This document shows positions 1 to 9,095 of a stretch of DNA of 64,000 nt, piece after piece (the first letter of the stretch is position 1; every line of letters starts with the position of its first letter). Made by a program: the position numbers and the translations under genes. Where the stretch lies: assembly GCA_964342385.1 (NCBI GenBank), contig CAYFGP010000011.1, forward strand, positions 18,992 through 82,991, written 5' to 3'. Source of the stretch: Oceanospirillum sp964342385. GTDB taxonomy: Bacteria > Pseudomonadota > Gammaproteobacteria > Pseudomonadales > Halomonadaceae. Below the pieces are notes generated by a model that ran no database searches, was not told where the DNA came from, and saw only the letters and a list, made by a program, of their open reading frames with translations.

Positions 1-2
1 CA

Positions 3-737
3 CGGGTATTTATCGGCATCGAAGCTGTACGTAGTGATAATTTGCTTGCTGTGGGTAAGAAGCACAATAAGGTTCAAGCCATGCACGATATGGCGATGGC
101 CTGGAAAAAAGCCGGTATCTTTATCTTTGGCACCTTGATTGTGGGCTTTGATCACGACACCCCTGAGCTGATGAAGCAGGATATTCGCTTTATTCAGGAC
201 AACGTGCCCATCGATATCCTGATTACTACGGTTTTGACTCCGCTCCCCGGTTCTATGGACCACAAACATGCCGTTGAAGCGGGTGTAAAACTGGATCCAG
301 ATCTGAATGAATACGACACCACTCATGCAGTATTTGATCACCCTCTAATGAGTAAAGAGGAGTGGAATCAGACTTATCTGGATCTTTATGATTGGTTTTA
401 CACTCCAGAACATATCGAAAAGATCTTCACTCAGGCACTGGAAAATGGCATCAGTGTTAAGGAATTGATCCAGGTGATGATGGCGTTCTATGGCTCACCT
501 CGTTTTGAAAAGAGCCACCCTTATGTCTATGGCTTGGTGCGTTTCAAATCACGTATTGATCGTCGCCCTGGCAGAGAAATTGAGCCCATCTGGCGCTTCT
601 ACCCCCGTCGAATGTGGGAGGTCAGCAAATCTCTGGTGGGCCATGTAGGACTTTATCTCCATCTGCTGAAAATTGCGCGCCGAGCTCGTAAAGCGGTTAA
701 ACGCCGCAGCCCTTTGATCAAGGTGGAGCAGATTTAA
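3..737 (+). CDS. B12-type radical SAM protein, C-terminal part (5' truncated by window)
   Basis: The frame is open to the left edge, so the true start and the [4Fe-4S] CxxxCxxC motif lie outside. The visible part begins with a FIGIEAVR stretch typical of the middle of the radical SAM barrel in B12-binding-domain enzymes, followed by GTLIVGFDHDTPE and TVLTPLPGS, which match the late barrel strands of that family. The last 60 residues are basic and probably form a C-terminal extension. The stop is 3 nt before the NRPS start, so the two genes are almost certainly co-transcribed and work on the same product. The substrate cannot be read from this fragment. Family confidence is good; the exact reaction is unknown. 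Confidence 0.8.
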   Translation, partial: RVFIGIEAVRSDNLLAVGKKHNKVQAMHDMAMAWKKAGIFIFGTLIVGFDHDTPELMKQDIRFIQDNVPIDILITTVLTPLPGSMDHKHAVEAGVKLDPDLNEYDTTHAVFDHPLMSKEEWNQTYLDLYDWFYTPEHIEKIFTQALENGISVKELIQVMMAFYGSPRFEKSHPYVYGLVRFKSRIDRRPGREIEPIWRFYPRRMWEVSKSLVGHVGLYLHLLKIARRARKAVKRRSPLIKVEQI

Positions 738-740
738 CCC

Positions 741-3700
741 ATGGATTGCTCAGCACCGCTTACCCCGCAACCGGATTCAGATATTCCTAAGGCAAATAAT
801 AGGGAAACTGATAACGGGCCAGTCGATAATCTACAAGCAGACAGACAGCCACACCTGTGTCCAATGACACCGGGGCACCAAGCGATCTGGTTGGATCAAT
901 GCGCTCATGCCGACAGCCCGTTATACAATATGGGTGGCGGTGCTTTTATCGAGGGCCCTTTGGATCTGGCTTTACTGTGGCAAGCGCTGGATATTGTGAT
1001 TCAAGAAAGCGATGCCCTGCGTATGGTGCCTCAGAGAGGGGAAAACTTTCTTCTGCTGGACAAGATCACTGCTGATATTGAAGAGCTTGATCTGAGCAAC
1101 GAGCAAGATCCAGAAGCTGCGACCCTAACCCTGTGGGATCAGCGTTCAGCTCAGCCCTTTGATCTGACTCAACCAACACCCCCTTGGAAAATCATCCTGA
1201 CCCGTTTGAATGAGCATCGCCATGGTATACAAGCCCTCTACCATCATCTGTTAATAGATGGTTTTGGCTCTGCTCAGGTGATGTGCCGCTGGTCGGAAGT
1301 TTATACAGCATTGGCTCATGATCAACCTGTCCCAACTCTAGACACACCCAGCTACTGCGACTATCTGGCTGATAATCAGGCGTATACTGATAGCCGACAA
1401 TATGAAAAAGACAGGGCGTTTTGGCATGAACATTTGCCCGAACTACCCGAGCCGATGATTCAGCCTCGACAAGGTATCTCCGTTCAATCACAGCAAGAGA
1501 GTAAGGCTACAGCCACACTGAACCCATCCATTATTCGCCAACATACAATCAGTCGGACACTCTATGACCGTATCGAAGAAGGCGTTAGTAGCTCAGCCCC
1601 GGTTTTTCTGGCTGCGTTAGCCCTGTATTACGCCAGAGTCAGTGGCCAAAAACAGATCGTGATCGGTGTTCCGACATTAAACCGCTGGGGTAAACGCTAT
1701 AAATTCACACCTGGGCTGTTTACCAATGTGATGCCTGTCCCGATTAATGTTGATCCTCAAGCCAGTCTGGCTGAACTGGTTAACGCTGTAAGTAAGAACC
1801 TCAGGACGTGCTACAGGCACCAACGTTATCCTCTATCGGAAATTTCCCGTCATCTGGAAGTGCTTAAGGAGAATCGTACCGCAGTCTTTGATTTGGCCTT
1901 CTCCTTTGAACGCCAGTTGGTGGATCTGTCTTTTGATCAAGCAAAATTAAAGAGTACTCGCCAGCTGTTTTCTGGGGTATCGCGTTATCCCATTATTCTG
2001 TCACTGTGTGAATTCTATTCTGGCGATGATGTGGAGATGGTGATCGAAGCAGATCAAAGCTACTTGTTTGACGGTGAAGCGGAGCTGTTGCTGAAAAGAT
2101 GGCACCTGATACTGCAGACGATTGTTGATGCACCGGATACTCTCTGTCGTGATATTGAGCTGATTCCAGCGACTGAAAAACAACAGCTAAACAAACTGAC
2201 TGAGCTCTCTAAATGCACAAAAGTCACAAAACGCCCGCTACAGACTAATACGGTTCATTCTGGGTGTGAAACAGCACTTTTCCAAATTGCTGAGTCCCAG
2301 CAGGAATACGATACGGTGGTTCATGCTTTCTTGGATCAGGCTAAAAATAAACCCGATGCTGTTGCGCTGATTTGTGATCAGAGCAGTGTAAATTATTCTG
2401 AGCTGGAATTATGGAGCCGACAAATTGCTTTGCAACTTAGGGAGAGTGCCACACAAGCTATTGAACCAGATTCAATCATCGCCTTTGCAGTAAAACGTTC
2501 CCCGGCAATGATTGCGGCTATTTTAGGCATTTTACGCTCTGGCGCCGCCTTTATGCCCCTTGATCCAGATGCCCCCGAGGACCGTCTACAGCATATGCTG
2601 GCAGAGGCCTATATCAGCACTGTAATCGTGGATAAGGATTCAGCCCAACAATTGGCTGATCTGGCAGCAAAAACATCGGTTGATTTTCTTGAGCTTAATG
2701 CGCTCGATACACAAGTACAGACTCTCACTTCAACCCCATCACTCCCCCTGCCTTATACTAATCAGCTGGCTTATCTGCTTTATACTTCCGGCTCCAGTGG
2801 GCGGCCTAAAGGGGTAATGATCGAACATAGTGCGCTGATGTCACGTATTGTCTCCACTTACGGCTCAGTACCTTATGATCGAAGCTGCCAGGGCACTCAG
2901 ATCACTTTTGATCCTGCGATGGTTGAGGTTTTTGCCCCACTTTGTCAGGGTGGAGCTATTATCCTGCCGCCACCCGGGCGTCAAACAATGGAAGTGATCG
3001 CACAGACCATTCTGCGCCATAAGGCGAGCTTTGCCATCTTTGTGCCCTCAACGTTGCCCCGCTTTCTGGATGCCATTGAAGGTAAAGAAGGCTTGGCACT
3101 GTGCTTGGTATGGTGTGGTGGTGAAATTCTACCGCCAAGTCTGGCACAACGCTTTTTAACCCTGACAGGCGCACGTTTAATCAACTGCTATGGACCGACA
3201 GAGGCCACTATTTTGGCTTCCAGTTGGGAATGTCTCTCACAGGAGATGCCTGCCGTACTGCCTATCGGTCAGCCGATTGCCGATAGCAGCGTCTATATCC
3301 TGGATACCAATGGCCAACAGGTGCCTTTAGGTGTTGCTGGCGAGATCTATCTGGGTGGGCCTGGTTTGGCACGGGGTTATCGTAATCGGCCAGAGCTGGA
3401 TACTGAGCGCTTTATTAATGCGCCATTTAAGCCTGAGCTGCGTCTCTATAAAACCGGGGACCGAGGCATGATGATGCCCGATGGCCTGGTGTATTTCTCT
3501 GGTCGTGTGGATCGTCAGGTCAAGATACGAGGCCATCGCATTGAGCCCGATGAAATCGAAACCGTACTTTTGGCTCATCCTGAAATCACTAACGCGGCTG
3601 TTAAGGCCAGAGCTGCTAATGAGGATAAGGCAGCCAATAAGAACAAAACAGCTATAGGCTCACAGAGTCTGCATGCCTGGTTAGCCAGTCAATCACTGGA

Positions 3701-4805
3701 TGAAACAGCTGTACGAGAGTATCTTCACAGCAAACTACCTGATTACATGGTGCCCAGTTTTATTAAGGTGATGGACACTCTACCGGCTAATTCCAGCGGT
3801 AAAGTCGACTGGAAAGCCCTGCCTGAGATTACTCAGAATACTGAAACGACCGGTTATCAAGCGCCATCGACACCACTGGAGATGGAATTGGTCACACTGT
3901 GGGAAGATCTACTCAAACGTAGCCCTATTGGTATTCATGACAATTTCTTTGCTTTGGGCGGTGACTCTCTGTCAGCAATGAGCTTTTTATCTGGATTGGA
4001 TGCCTTATCGGGTAAAGAAACAACGGTATCTCTATCGTTTTTCATCCATCACCCCACTATTGCAGAAATTGCTCAGGCATTTTCAAAGTTTGTTGGCGAT
4101 AAACCCGTTGCCGTCACACTGAGCGATAATCCTATGGCTCCCACTGTATTTTTGGCAGCTTCTGGTCATGGTGATGCCGTTCGTTTCCAACGCTTAGCCG
4201 ATGCCTTGGGCACGCAATGCTCTCTGGTGATGTTACAACCACCTTTAACCGCATCGGATGATCCTCTGGAACAGCGTAATCTCAATCTGGCGCAACATTA
4301 CGCTGATGCCATCGAAGCCAAAGCTGACCGAGAGTTTATTCTCGGCGGTTTTTCTATTGGCGGTATTGTGGCCCTGGAAACGGCAAAAGAGCTCACCCGC
4401 CGCAATCGCGCACCGCAGCGTACTGTGCTACTGGAAACTGTTTATCCCTGCCCCATCTTAAACAGTGCCCGTGTTTGGCTAGCCTTTGTAAAGCTGGTTA
4501 AGGGTTTGAATATTTTAAACCTCAATGTAAATGGCCGCCGTTTAGGTGCAATGTTATCTGATCAGGGTTTGACCAGCCAAATTGAAGCCCTGAATGTCTA
4601 TCGTGCCAGTTCATTTGATGGCCCTGTTGATCTGATTATCTCTAATGGCTTGAACTGGCTGAGTCCCGTGTTATTCCGTCGTTGGAAAACCCAATTGTCA
4701 AAACCGTTGCGCATTTTGCGCGTAAAAGGCTGGCATGGTTCCATGTTTGCCGTTGGCAATGTTGCAGACCTCGCCCAAGCTATTGAAAAAAGTTTACATA
4801 AATAA
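741..4805 (+). CDS. Single-module nonribosomal peptide synthetase (C-A-T-TE)
   Basis: The 1354-aa protein has four domains in order. The condensation domain has HHLLIDG at residues 168-174. The adenylation domain has YTSGSSGRPKG from 681, KIRGHRIEPDEIE from 928 and the catalytic lysine K1021 in PANSSGKVD. The carrier domain has LGGDSL with phosphopantetheine serine S1076. The thioesterase has GFSIGG with nucleophile S1205 and a likely catalytic H1332. All core residues are present, so the enzyme looks active. The A-domain pocket keeps the aspartate that binds the alpha-amino group (TFDPAMVEVF), but a by-eye pocket code (D-P-V-F-V-C-C-I-L-K) matches no specificity I know. One module can add one amino acid to an acyl or peptidyl donor and release it. 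The upstream radical SAM gene probably supplies or tailors the partner. Confidence 0.92.
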   Translation: MDCSAPLTPQPDSDIPKANNRETDNGPVDNLQADRQPHLCPMTPGHQAIWLDQCAHADSPLYNMGGGAFIEGPLDLALLWQALDIVIQESDALRMVPQRGENFLLLDKITADIEELDLSNEQDPEAATLTLWDQRSAQPFDLTQPTPPWKIILTRLNEHRHGIQALYHHLLIDGFGSAQVMCRWSEVYTALAHDQPVPTLDTPSYCDYLADNQAYTDSRQYEKDRAFWHEHLPELPEPMIQPRQGISVQSQQESKATATLNPSIIRQHTISRTLYDRIEEGVSSSAPVFLAALALYYARVSGQKQIVIGVPTLNRWGKRYKFTPGLFTNVMPVPINVDPQASLAELVNAVSKNLRTCYRHQRYPLSEISRHLEVLKENRTAVFDLAFSFERQLVDLSFDQAKLKSTRQLFSGVSRYPIILSLCEFYSGDDVEMVIEADQSYLFDGEAELLLKRWHLILQTIVDAPDTLCRDIELIPATEKQQLNKLTELSKCTKVTKRPLQTNTVHSGCETALFQIAESQQEYDTVVHAFLDQAKNKPDAVALICDQSSVNYSELELWSRQIALQLRESATQAIEPDSIIAFAVKRSPAMIAAILGILRSGAAFMPLDPDAPEDRLQHMLAEAYISTVIVDKDSAQQLADLAAKTSVDFLELNALDTQVQTLTSTPSLPLPYTNQLAYLLYTSGSSGRPKGVMIEHSALMSRIVSTYGSVPYDRSCQGTQITFDPAMVEVFAPLCQGGAIILPPPGRQTMEVIAQTILRHKASFAIFVPSTLPRFLDAIEGKEGLALCLVWCGGEILPPSLAQRFLTLTGARLINCYGPTEATILASSWECLSQEMPAVLPIGQPIADSSVYILDTNGQQVPLGVAGEIYLGGPGLARGYRNRPELDTERFINAPFKPELRLYKTGDRGMMMPDGLVYFSGRVDRQVKIRGHRIEPDEIETVLLAHPEITNAAVKARAANEDKAANKNKTAIGSQSLHAWLASQSLDETAVREYLHSKLPDYMVPSFIKVMDTLPANSSGKVDWKALPEITQNTETTGYQAPSTPLEMELVTLWEDLLKRSPIGIHDNFFALGGDSLSAMSFLSGLDALSGKETTVSLSFFIHHPTIAEIAQAFSKFVGDKPVAVTLSDNPMAPTVFLAASGHGDAVRFQRLADALGTQCSLVMLQPPLTASDDPLEQRNLNLAQHYADAIEAKADREFILGGFSIGGIVALETAKELTRRNRAPQRTVLLETVYPCPILNSARVWLAFVKLVKGLNILNLNVNGRRLGAMLSDQGLTSQIEALNVYRASSFDGPVDLIISNGLNWLSPVLFRRWKTQLSKPLRILRVKGWHGSMFAVGNVADLAQAIEKSLHK

Positions 4806-4844
4806 TTGGCATCTCACTGATTTTTTTATGAAAATTGACACTGA

Positions 4845-4862
4845 GGAGGCTCTCTAGCCTCC
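4845..4862 (+). terminator. Short hairpin after the NRPS gene
   Basis: A perfect 7-bp stem (GGAGGCT / AGCCTCC) with a CTCT loop lies 40 nt after the NRPS stop. No T-run follows, so it is at best a weak or Rho-assisted terminator. The patatin gene 130 bp downstream may still be partly read through. Confidence 0.3.
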
Positions 4863-4989
4863 CACACCTGCAGCTTTATACTCTTTGAAAAGACTCTCTG
4901 CCTTGTATAGTCAAAACAAACACCAGAGTTAGTGCAGCCATAATTAAGGTATCCAGCTTTAATCTCTAGCGTACAAAGGAAAACTCTTT

Positions 4990-7236
4990 ATGCCCTCAAA
5001 ATATCCCAACGATGTGGCGGAGTCAGGGTCAATCGTCGCTTTGCTAGAGACATTGGATGTTTTTCAAGGTCTTGAACAGAGCTTGTTAACGGCGATTGCT
5101 GAAACAACTGAGCTAATGTCATTCGATGCGGATAGCTTTATCTTTGACCACCAAGACAGTGCCGATGCTATTTTTATCATCGCATCGGGCAATGTGCATA
5201 GGGTGCCCTCATCAGACAACCCCTCTGTCGTGTTATCTGAGTACACTCGTGGAGACATTATCGATTTGGCAGTCTTAGGCGGCCAGATGACCCGATCAGC
5301 GGCCGCATTAGTGGTATCTGAAGCCCAGCTCTATCAGTTATCTAGAACGGCTTTTAAGCAGCTTCAGGAGCAGTATCCCGAGCAATTCACAGCCGTGATC
5401 AGCCGCTTAACTCAAACCATCGAGATTTTACAGCTCAAAGCGGCCCTGCAGGAAAGCGCCCTTTTCTCTGATCTAAGCAAAGAGATTCTGGATCAACTTA
5501 GCCATGAGATGGAACTTAAGGTTGTACCCAGCGGAGTCCAGTTGATCAAAAAAGGCGATCCATCGGATTATATCTACTTTGTTGTCAGTGGGCGCTTCTT
5601 GGCCATTGATGAACAAGATGGGCAGGAGATCCCTCTGAGAGATATCGATCGCGGCGAAGTATTGGGTGAAATTGGCGTTATTTTGGAAACGAGCCGTGCG
5701 GTTCATGTTCGCGCAGTACGTGATTCAACGGTAGGCAGACTGAGTAAAAAAGTGTTTGATAAACTTTTCAATCACCATCCAGCAGCCGTTCATAAAGCCA
5801 CGACAAAGATGATTGTTGATCATCTTATTTCCCCTTCACGGCCTCATGGGGCAACGATACCTCGCACTATCGCCTTGCTGCCCATAACAGTGGATGTACC
5901 CATCGATAAAACTGCAGATATGCTACAAACAGCACTATCGCAAAGAGGGCCTACTTTAACGGTCAATCGCCAATTGATAGAAGATTTAGGCGGCGTTAAT
6001 GATCAATCTCACAACGCTTCAAATACGGTCGATAAAACCTCCATCGTTAATGCCCTTAACGATCTGGAACGCTCACACGAACATTTGATTCTTGTGACCG
6101 ATAGCAGCGATACTCCCTGGACACAGCGCTGTATCAGACAAGCCGATGCCATACTGCTGCTGGCGGATGCCTATGCGAACCCGGCTATCACCCCTCTTGA
6201 GCAACAAATCGAAGAGATCAAAACAGACGGGAGGATAAAACCTCACCTGCTTTTACTGCAGAAATCAGAAAACGCTATTGCTCACAACACCGCCGCTTGG
6301 CTAGCTCCTCGCGATGGCATCATGCACCACCATCTGCGCTACGGTAAACAGAATGACATTAAACGCCTGGCACGCTTTTTAACTGGCGAAGCAATCGGCC
6401 TGGTCCTGGGTGCAGGTGGAGGACGTGGTCTTGCTCATATCGGTGTGTTTCGCGCGATGAAAGAACTCGATATTCCCATCGACTTTATTGGCGGCACCAG
6501 TGTCGGGGCCTTTATCGCCTGTCAGATCGCATTAGGCTGGTCACCGGGGAAAATTCTTGAACAAAGTAAGCATATCACCGGCTCCTTTGCTGAAATCCCC
6601 ACCCTACCCATTGTATCCCTGTTTTCCGGCAGGAAGGCCTGTAAGGTAACTGAGCAAGCGTTTGGCGATGTTTTAATTGAAGATCTCTCCATGAAGTACT
6701 TTGCCGTTTCCTGCAATATCAGTCATGCCGGTATGAAGATCCATAACAGTGGACCTATGGTTGAAGCCGTATTAGCCAGCAACGCTGCGCCGGGAATTTA
6801 TCCCCCTTACCCACATCAAGATGGCTTGCTTGTAGACGGTGCGGCCCTGAACAGCCTACCTGTAGATGTTATGGCTCAAACGAATCCTGGCGGCATCGTG
6901 TTGGCGGTTAATGTAAACCCCAAAAATGATGCCAGAGATCCAATAGAATACGATGGCGCATTATCAGGTTGGTCTGTGCTGTTTAGCCGTCTGAATCCAT
7001 TCAGGAAATCCATTAATGTCCCCAGCATGGTCGAAGTGCTGATGCGGGTGTCCAATATTGGCGGAACTCTGGAGCAAAGAAAAAATCAGGAAGCCTACAC
7101 GGATCTTTACCTGGAGCCACCACTAAGTGACTTTTCAATTGTCGACTATAAAAAAATCGAACAACTGGCGGACGTCGGCTATAACTACGCCAAACCACTG
7201 TTAGAGAAATGGAAACAAGAAACAGGTATTAATTGA
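4990..7236 (+). CDS. Patatin-like phospholipase with two cyclic-nucleotide-binding domains
   Basis: The 748-aa protein matches the neuropathy-target-esterase type of bacterial patatin. Two cNMP-binding-like domains fill about residues 15-140 and 150-275; each has the GE(L/I)G-type loop region, for example GEVLGEIGVI. The middle (290-465) is a linker. The C-terminal patatin domain carries the glycine-rich oxyanion loop GGGRG at 476-480, nucleophile S504 in GTSVG, and the dyad aspartate D616 in DGA. It should hydrolyse membrane phospholipid acyl esters under control of a small ligand. AAAGGA lies about 10 nt before the ATG. It sits 184 bp after the NRPS gene, and a link to that pathway is only possible. 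Confidence 0.88.
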   Translation: MPSKYPNDVAESGSIVALLETLDVFQGLEQSLLTAIAETTELMSFDADSFIFDHQDSADAIFIIASGNVHRVPSSDNPSVVLSEYTRGDIIDLAVLGGQMTRSAAALVVSEAQLYQLSRTAFKQLQEQYPEQFTAVISRLTQTIEILQLKAALQESALFSDLSKEILDQLSHEMELKVVPSGVQLIKKGDPSDYIYFVVSGRFLAIDEQDGQEIPLRDIDRGEVLGEIGVILETSRAVHVRAVRDSTVGRLSKKVFDKLFNHHPAAVHKATTKMIVDHLISPSRPHGATIPRTIALLPITVDVPIDKTADMLQTALSQRGPTLTVNRQLIEDLGGVNDQSHNASNTVDKTSIVNALNDLERSHEHLILVTDSSDTPWTQRCIRQADAILLLADAYANPAITPLEQQIEEIKTDGRIKPHLLLLQKSENAIAHNTAAWLAPRDGIMHHHLRYGKQNDIKRLARFLTGEAIGLVLGAGGGRGLAHIGVFRAMKELDIPIDFIGGTSVGAFIACQIALGWSPGKILEQSKHITGSFAEIPTLPIVSLFSGRKACKVTEQAFGDVLIEDLSMKYFAVSCNISHAGMKIHNSGPMVEAVLASNAAPGIYPPYPHQDGLLVDGAALNSLPVDVMAQTNPGGIVLAVNVNPKNDARDPIEYDGALSGWSVLFSRLNPFRKSINVPSMVEVLMRVSNIGGTLEQRKNQEAYTDLYLEPPLSDFSIVDYKKIEQLADVGYNYAKPLLEKWKQETGIN

Positions 7237-7261
7237 TTTAACATCTGCAATAATTAATCAT

Positions 7262-7344
7262 AAAGAAGCTTCTATATAACAAAGTACTTTATTGTCCAGT
7301 TGCTGACTGAATAATATCGAAGTAATTTTGTGTAAGTATGTATT
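7262..7344. repeat. Dispersed palindromic repeat, family A, copy 1
   Basis: This is an imperfect palindrome of about 83 bp between two convergent genes. Its right end (ATTTTGTGTAAGTATG) matches the right ends of the copies at 8190, 10209 and 37046. Its left half (GCTTCT-ATAACAAAG) is closest to the 37046 copy. It may also act as a bidirectional terminator, since it overlaps the stop of the minus-strand gene. Confidence 0.65.
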
Positions 7345-7882
7345 AGTTATTCTGTTGTAGCCTACTCATCATAACCATATGTTCGAAACGTGCTCTAGCT
7401 GCCTCATTATCATCAACGTCAGAAAATGATACTTCAGCCTGAACCTCAGCAAAGCTTTTACTATGAACGCTATACTGAAGGATTTTATCTTTCAGTTCTG
7501 GGCTATCATCCAGAGCTTGCTTCATCTGTACGGCATAAGGGTAATCAGCAGGTAACAAGAGCTCACCATCAGTATCAAATACCAACTCTTTTGGTGGGAC
7601 TGGAATACCATGTTCAATCCTGACTTGATGGAATTGCTGGGCCGCATCAATTGGCAGATCTTGAACACCTACAGGACTGTAGTGTTCACGGTGCATCTCT
7701 TTAAATTTCTGACGGGAGATATCGTAAGCTCTGTCTCTGTACTTATCAGATTCGCCTTGACGTCCTTGACCTGCAACAGAGTGAGATAAGATCTGTGAAA
7801 AGTCCATACCAGGCGCGCGGTCAACAGTTGAGCTGTAACTGTCCGCTGCCATTTTACTTCTGGTATATATTCTAATGTCCAT
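7343..7882 (-). CDS. Hypothetical protein, 179 aa
   Basis: I do not recognise this protein. It is hydrophilic, with no signal peptide or membrane segment. It has an N-terminal region rich in Ser, Asp and Arg, then a central LPIDAAQQFHQ stretch, a short IPVPPKELVFDTDGELLLP strand-rich patch, and a charged helical C-terminus. A strong AAGGGGG ribosome-binding site lies about 8 nt before the ATG, which supports a real gene. It stands alone and converges on the patatin gene. Confidence 0.6.
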   Translation of the reverse strand: MDIRIYTRSKMAADSYSSTVDRAPGMDFSQILSHSVAGQGRQGESDKYRDRAYDISRQKFKEMHREHYSPVGVQDLPIDAAQQFHQVRIEHGIPVPPKELVFDTDGELLLPADYPYAVQMKQALDDSPELKDKILQYSVHSKSFAEVQAEVSFSDVDDNEAARARFEHMVMMSRLQQNN

Positions 7883-8189
7883 AGATCGTACCCCCTTGCA
7901 TGCCTTTATGACTCAGCGAGTAACATAAAGTTCTGCGTATCTCTCAAAAGTGAGAACTGTATCTCAAAACAAAATACACTCATGATTCCTATGGAAAAGG
8001 TAATCAATCATGCACCAGCTAAATTAATACGCTATTGAGGTATATATCGGTAGGGGTAACGAATTTCTTTAATCTTTTATTTCAACCTTTTGTATCTTAA
8101 GGGGCTTAATCAGGTAACAGCATGTAGTTTTTTGAACTTGTTCACACTCTTTTTAATAAAGCATTCAATAGTAATCTAATAGAACGAAG

Positions 8190-8278
8190 CACTCACACAA
8201 AAGTTTCTCTTTGGCAGATGGTTTCATTCTTCAGCCCCTGGCCGAAAAGTATCGAAATAATTTTTTGTAAGTATGTAT
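8190..8278. repeat. Dispersed palindromic repeat, family A, copy 2
   Basis: About 88 bp. The left end CACACAAAAGTTTCTCTTTG and right end ATCGAAATAATTTTTTGTAA are nearly inverted copies of each other, with a second inner inverted pair (CTTCAGCC / GGCCGAAAAG). The left 20 bases are almost identical to the copy at 10209. Confidence 0.7.
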
Positions 8279-8305
8279 TCATACTCTAAAAAGTACCTTT
8301 GAGTA

Positions 8306-8345
8306 GCAAGACAAAGACTTTTCCTATTTGAAATCTTTGTCTTGC
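8306..8345 (-). terminator. Long hairpin downstream of the YbaK-like gene
   Basis: A perfect 12-bp inverted repeat (GCAAGACAAAGA / TCTTTGTCTTGC) with a 16-nt loop begins 43 nt after the YbaK-like stop on the minus strand. There is no strong U-tract, so it is a probable but unproven terminator or 3' stabiliser. Confidence 0.45.
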
Positions 8346-8387
8346 CGTATTCCTCAGTCATACTTTAAAACTTACTAATTAATAAAT

Positions 8388-8870
8388 TCACTGCTGAAAG
8401 GCCATCTCACTAAAATGGAAATGTTTCGTACCTTTCATCAATTGCCGGAAACCATCATGATCCAGATGCACTAAAGTCGCGTGATCGCCAGCTTCGAAGT
8501 AGATGTCATCTATTGAGTTCAAACTTTCATCCCAACAGGCATCCATATGGTAAGCCTTACCCATGGTCGGTACGGCGCCTTCGTCACAATCACTGAACAT
8601 CTTATACACCATATCTTCCTTGGCTAATTGGAAACTGCGGCTCAACTGCTGTCCGATTTTCGCTAAATCGATCTTACGATCAGCCGGCAGCACAACCATC
8701 AGATTATGGCCTTCATGATCCTCAAGGATCACTGCCTTGGCGATATTGTGCATAGGAATATGTGCTAAAAAAGAGGTGCTCATTGAGCTACTTGAGGTCT
8801 GATGGGAAACGAGATCATAGGATATCTCTTGAGCATCAAGATAATCACTCACTCGGGCGGGCATGGTCAT
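8388..8870 (-). CDS. YbaK/EbsC-family aminoacyl-tRNA deacylase-like protein
   Basis: The 160-aa protein has the single-domain YbaK/ProX fold pattern: a conserved lysine in NIAKAVILED, the LMVVLPADRKIDLAKIG strand-helix unit, and an FSDCDEGAVPTMGKAYHMD segment typical of trans-editing deacylases that clear mischarged tRNA. Length is normal for stand-alone members. The start is fixed by GGAGG 5 nt upstream. It is monocistronic, with its own hairpin downstream. Which mischarged tRNA it acts on cannot be read from the sequence. Confidence 0.8.
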   Translation of the reverse strand: MTMPARVSDYLDAQEISYDLVSHQTSSSSMSTSFLAHIPMHNIAKAVILEDHEGHNLMVVLPADRKIDLAKIGQQLSRSFQLAKEDMVYKMFSDCDEGAVPTMGKAYHMDACWDESLNSIDDIYFEAGDHATLVHLDHDGFRQLMKGTKHFHFSEMAFQQ

Positions 8871-8903
8871 AGGAACCTCCGCATACGTATTTTATCTTAT
8901 AAA

Positions 8904-9010
8904 TACCTAAACAAAAGCATTGGATAACTCTCCAGATATAACTGGTTGTCAGCCGCAACATCGAAGATGTTTAGCGGCAACTTACTTAGCGAAATTTTCG
9001 TTTAGGTGCT
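8904..9010. repeat. Dispersed palindromic repeat, family A, copy 4 (longer variant)
   Basis: About 105 bp. The ends TACCTAAACAAAAG and GAAATTTTCGTTTAGGTG are inverted copies and match the ends of the copy at 37211. An inner stem (GCCGC-ACATC / GATGT-GCGGC) makes it more structured than the other copies. It lies between the YbaK-like gene start and the diguanylate cyclase stop. Confidence 0.6.
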
Positions 9011-9095
9011 GAATAGAGTTTAGCTCAAATTCACTTGGACCTACTTGAGCCAGCCATTCAGATACCAACAAACAGTGTTGATTGATCAAATAGCA

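Larger units (their letters stand above)
7883..8387. other. 505-bp gene-free stretch with a repeat and a hairpin
   Basis: I see no coding frame with a ribosome-binding site here. The stretch contains the promoter side of the 179-aa gene, one copy of repeat family A (8190-8278) and a long hairpin (8306-8345) after the YbaK gene. The rest is AT-rich without recognisable sites. Confidence 0.5.

Noticed and set aside
574..576. Idea that the EVL variant makes the PAS-GGDEF-EAL protein an inactive phosphodiesterase (residue numbers 574-576 of the protein at 32403-34796)
   Set aside because: The metal-binding glutamate and leucine are kept and downstream catalytic residues are intact; EVL variants are compatible with activity.
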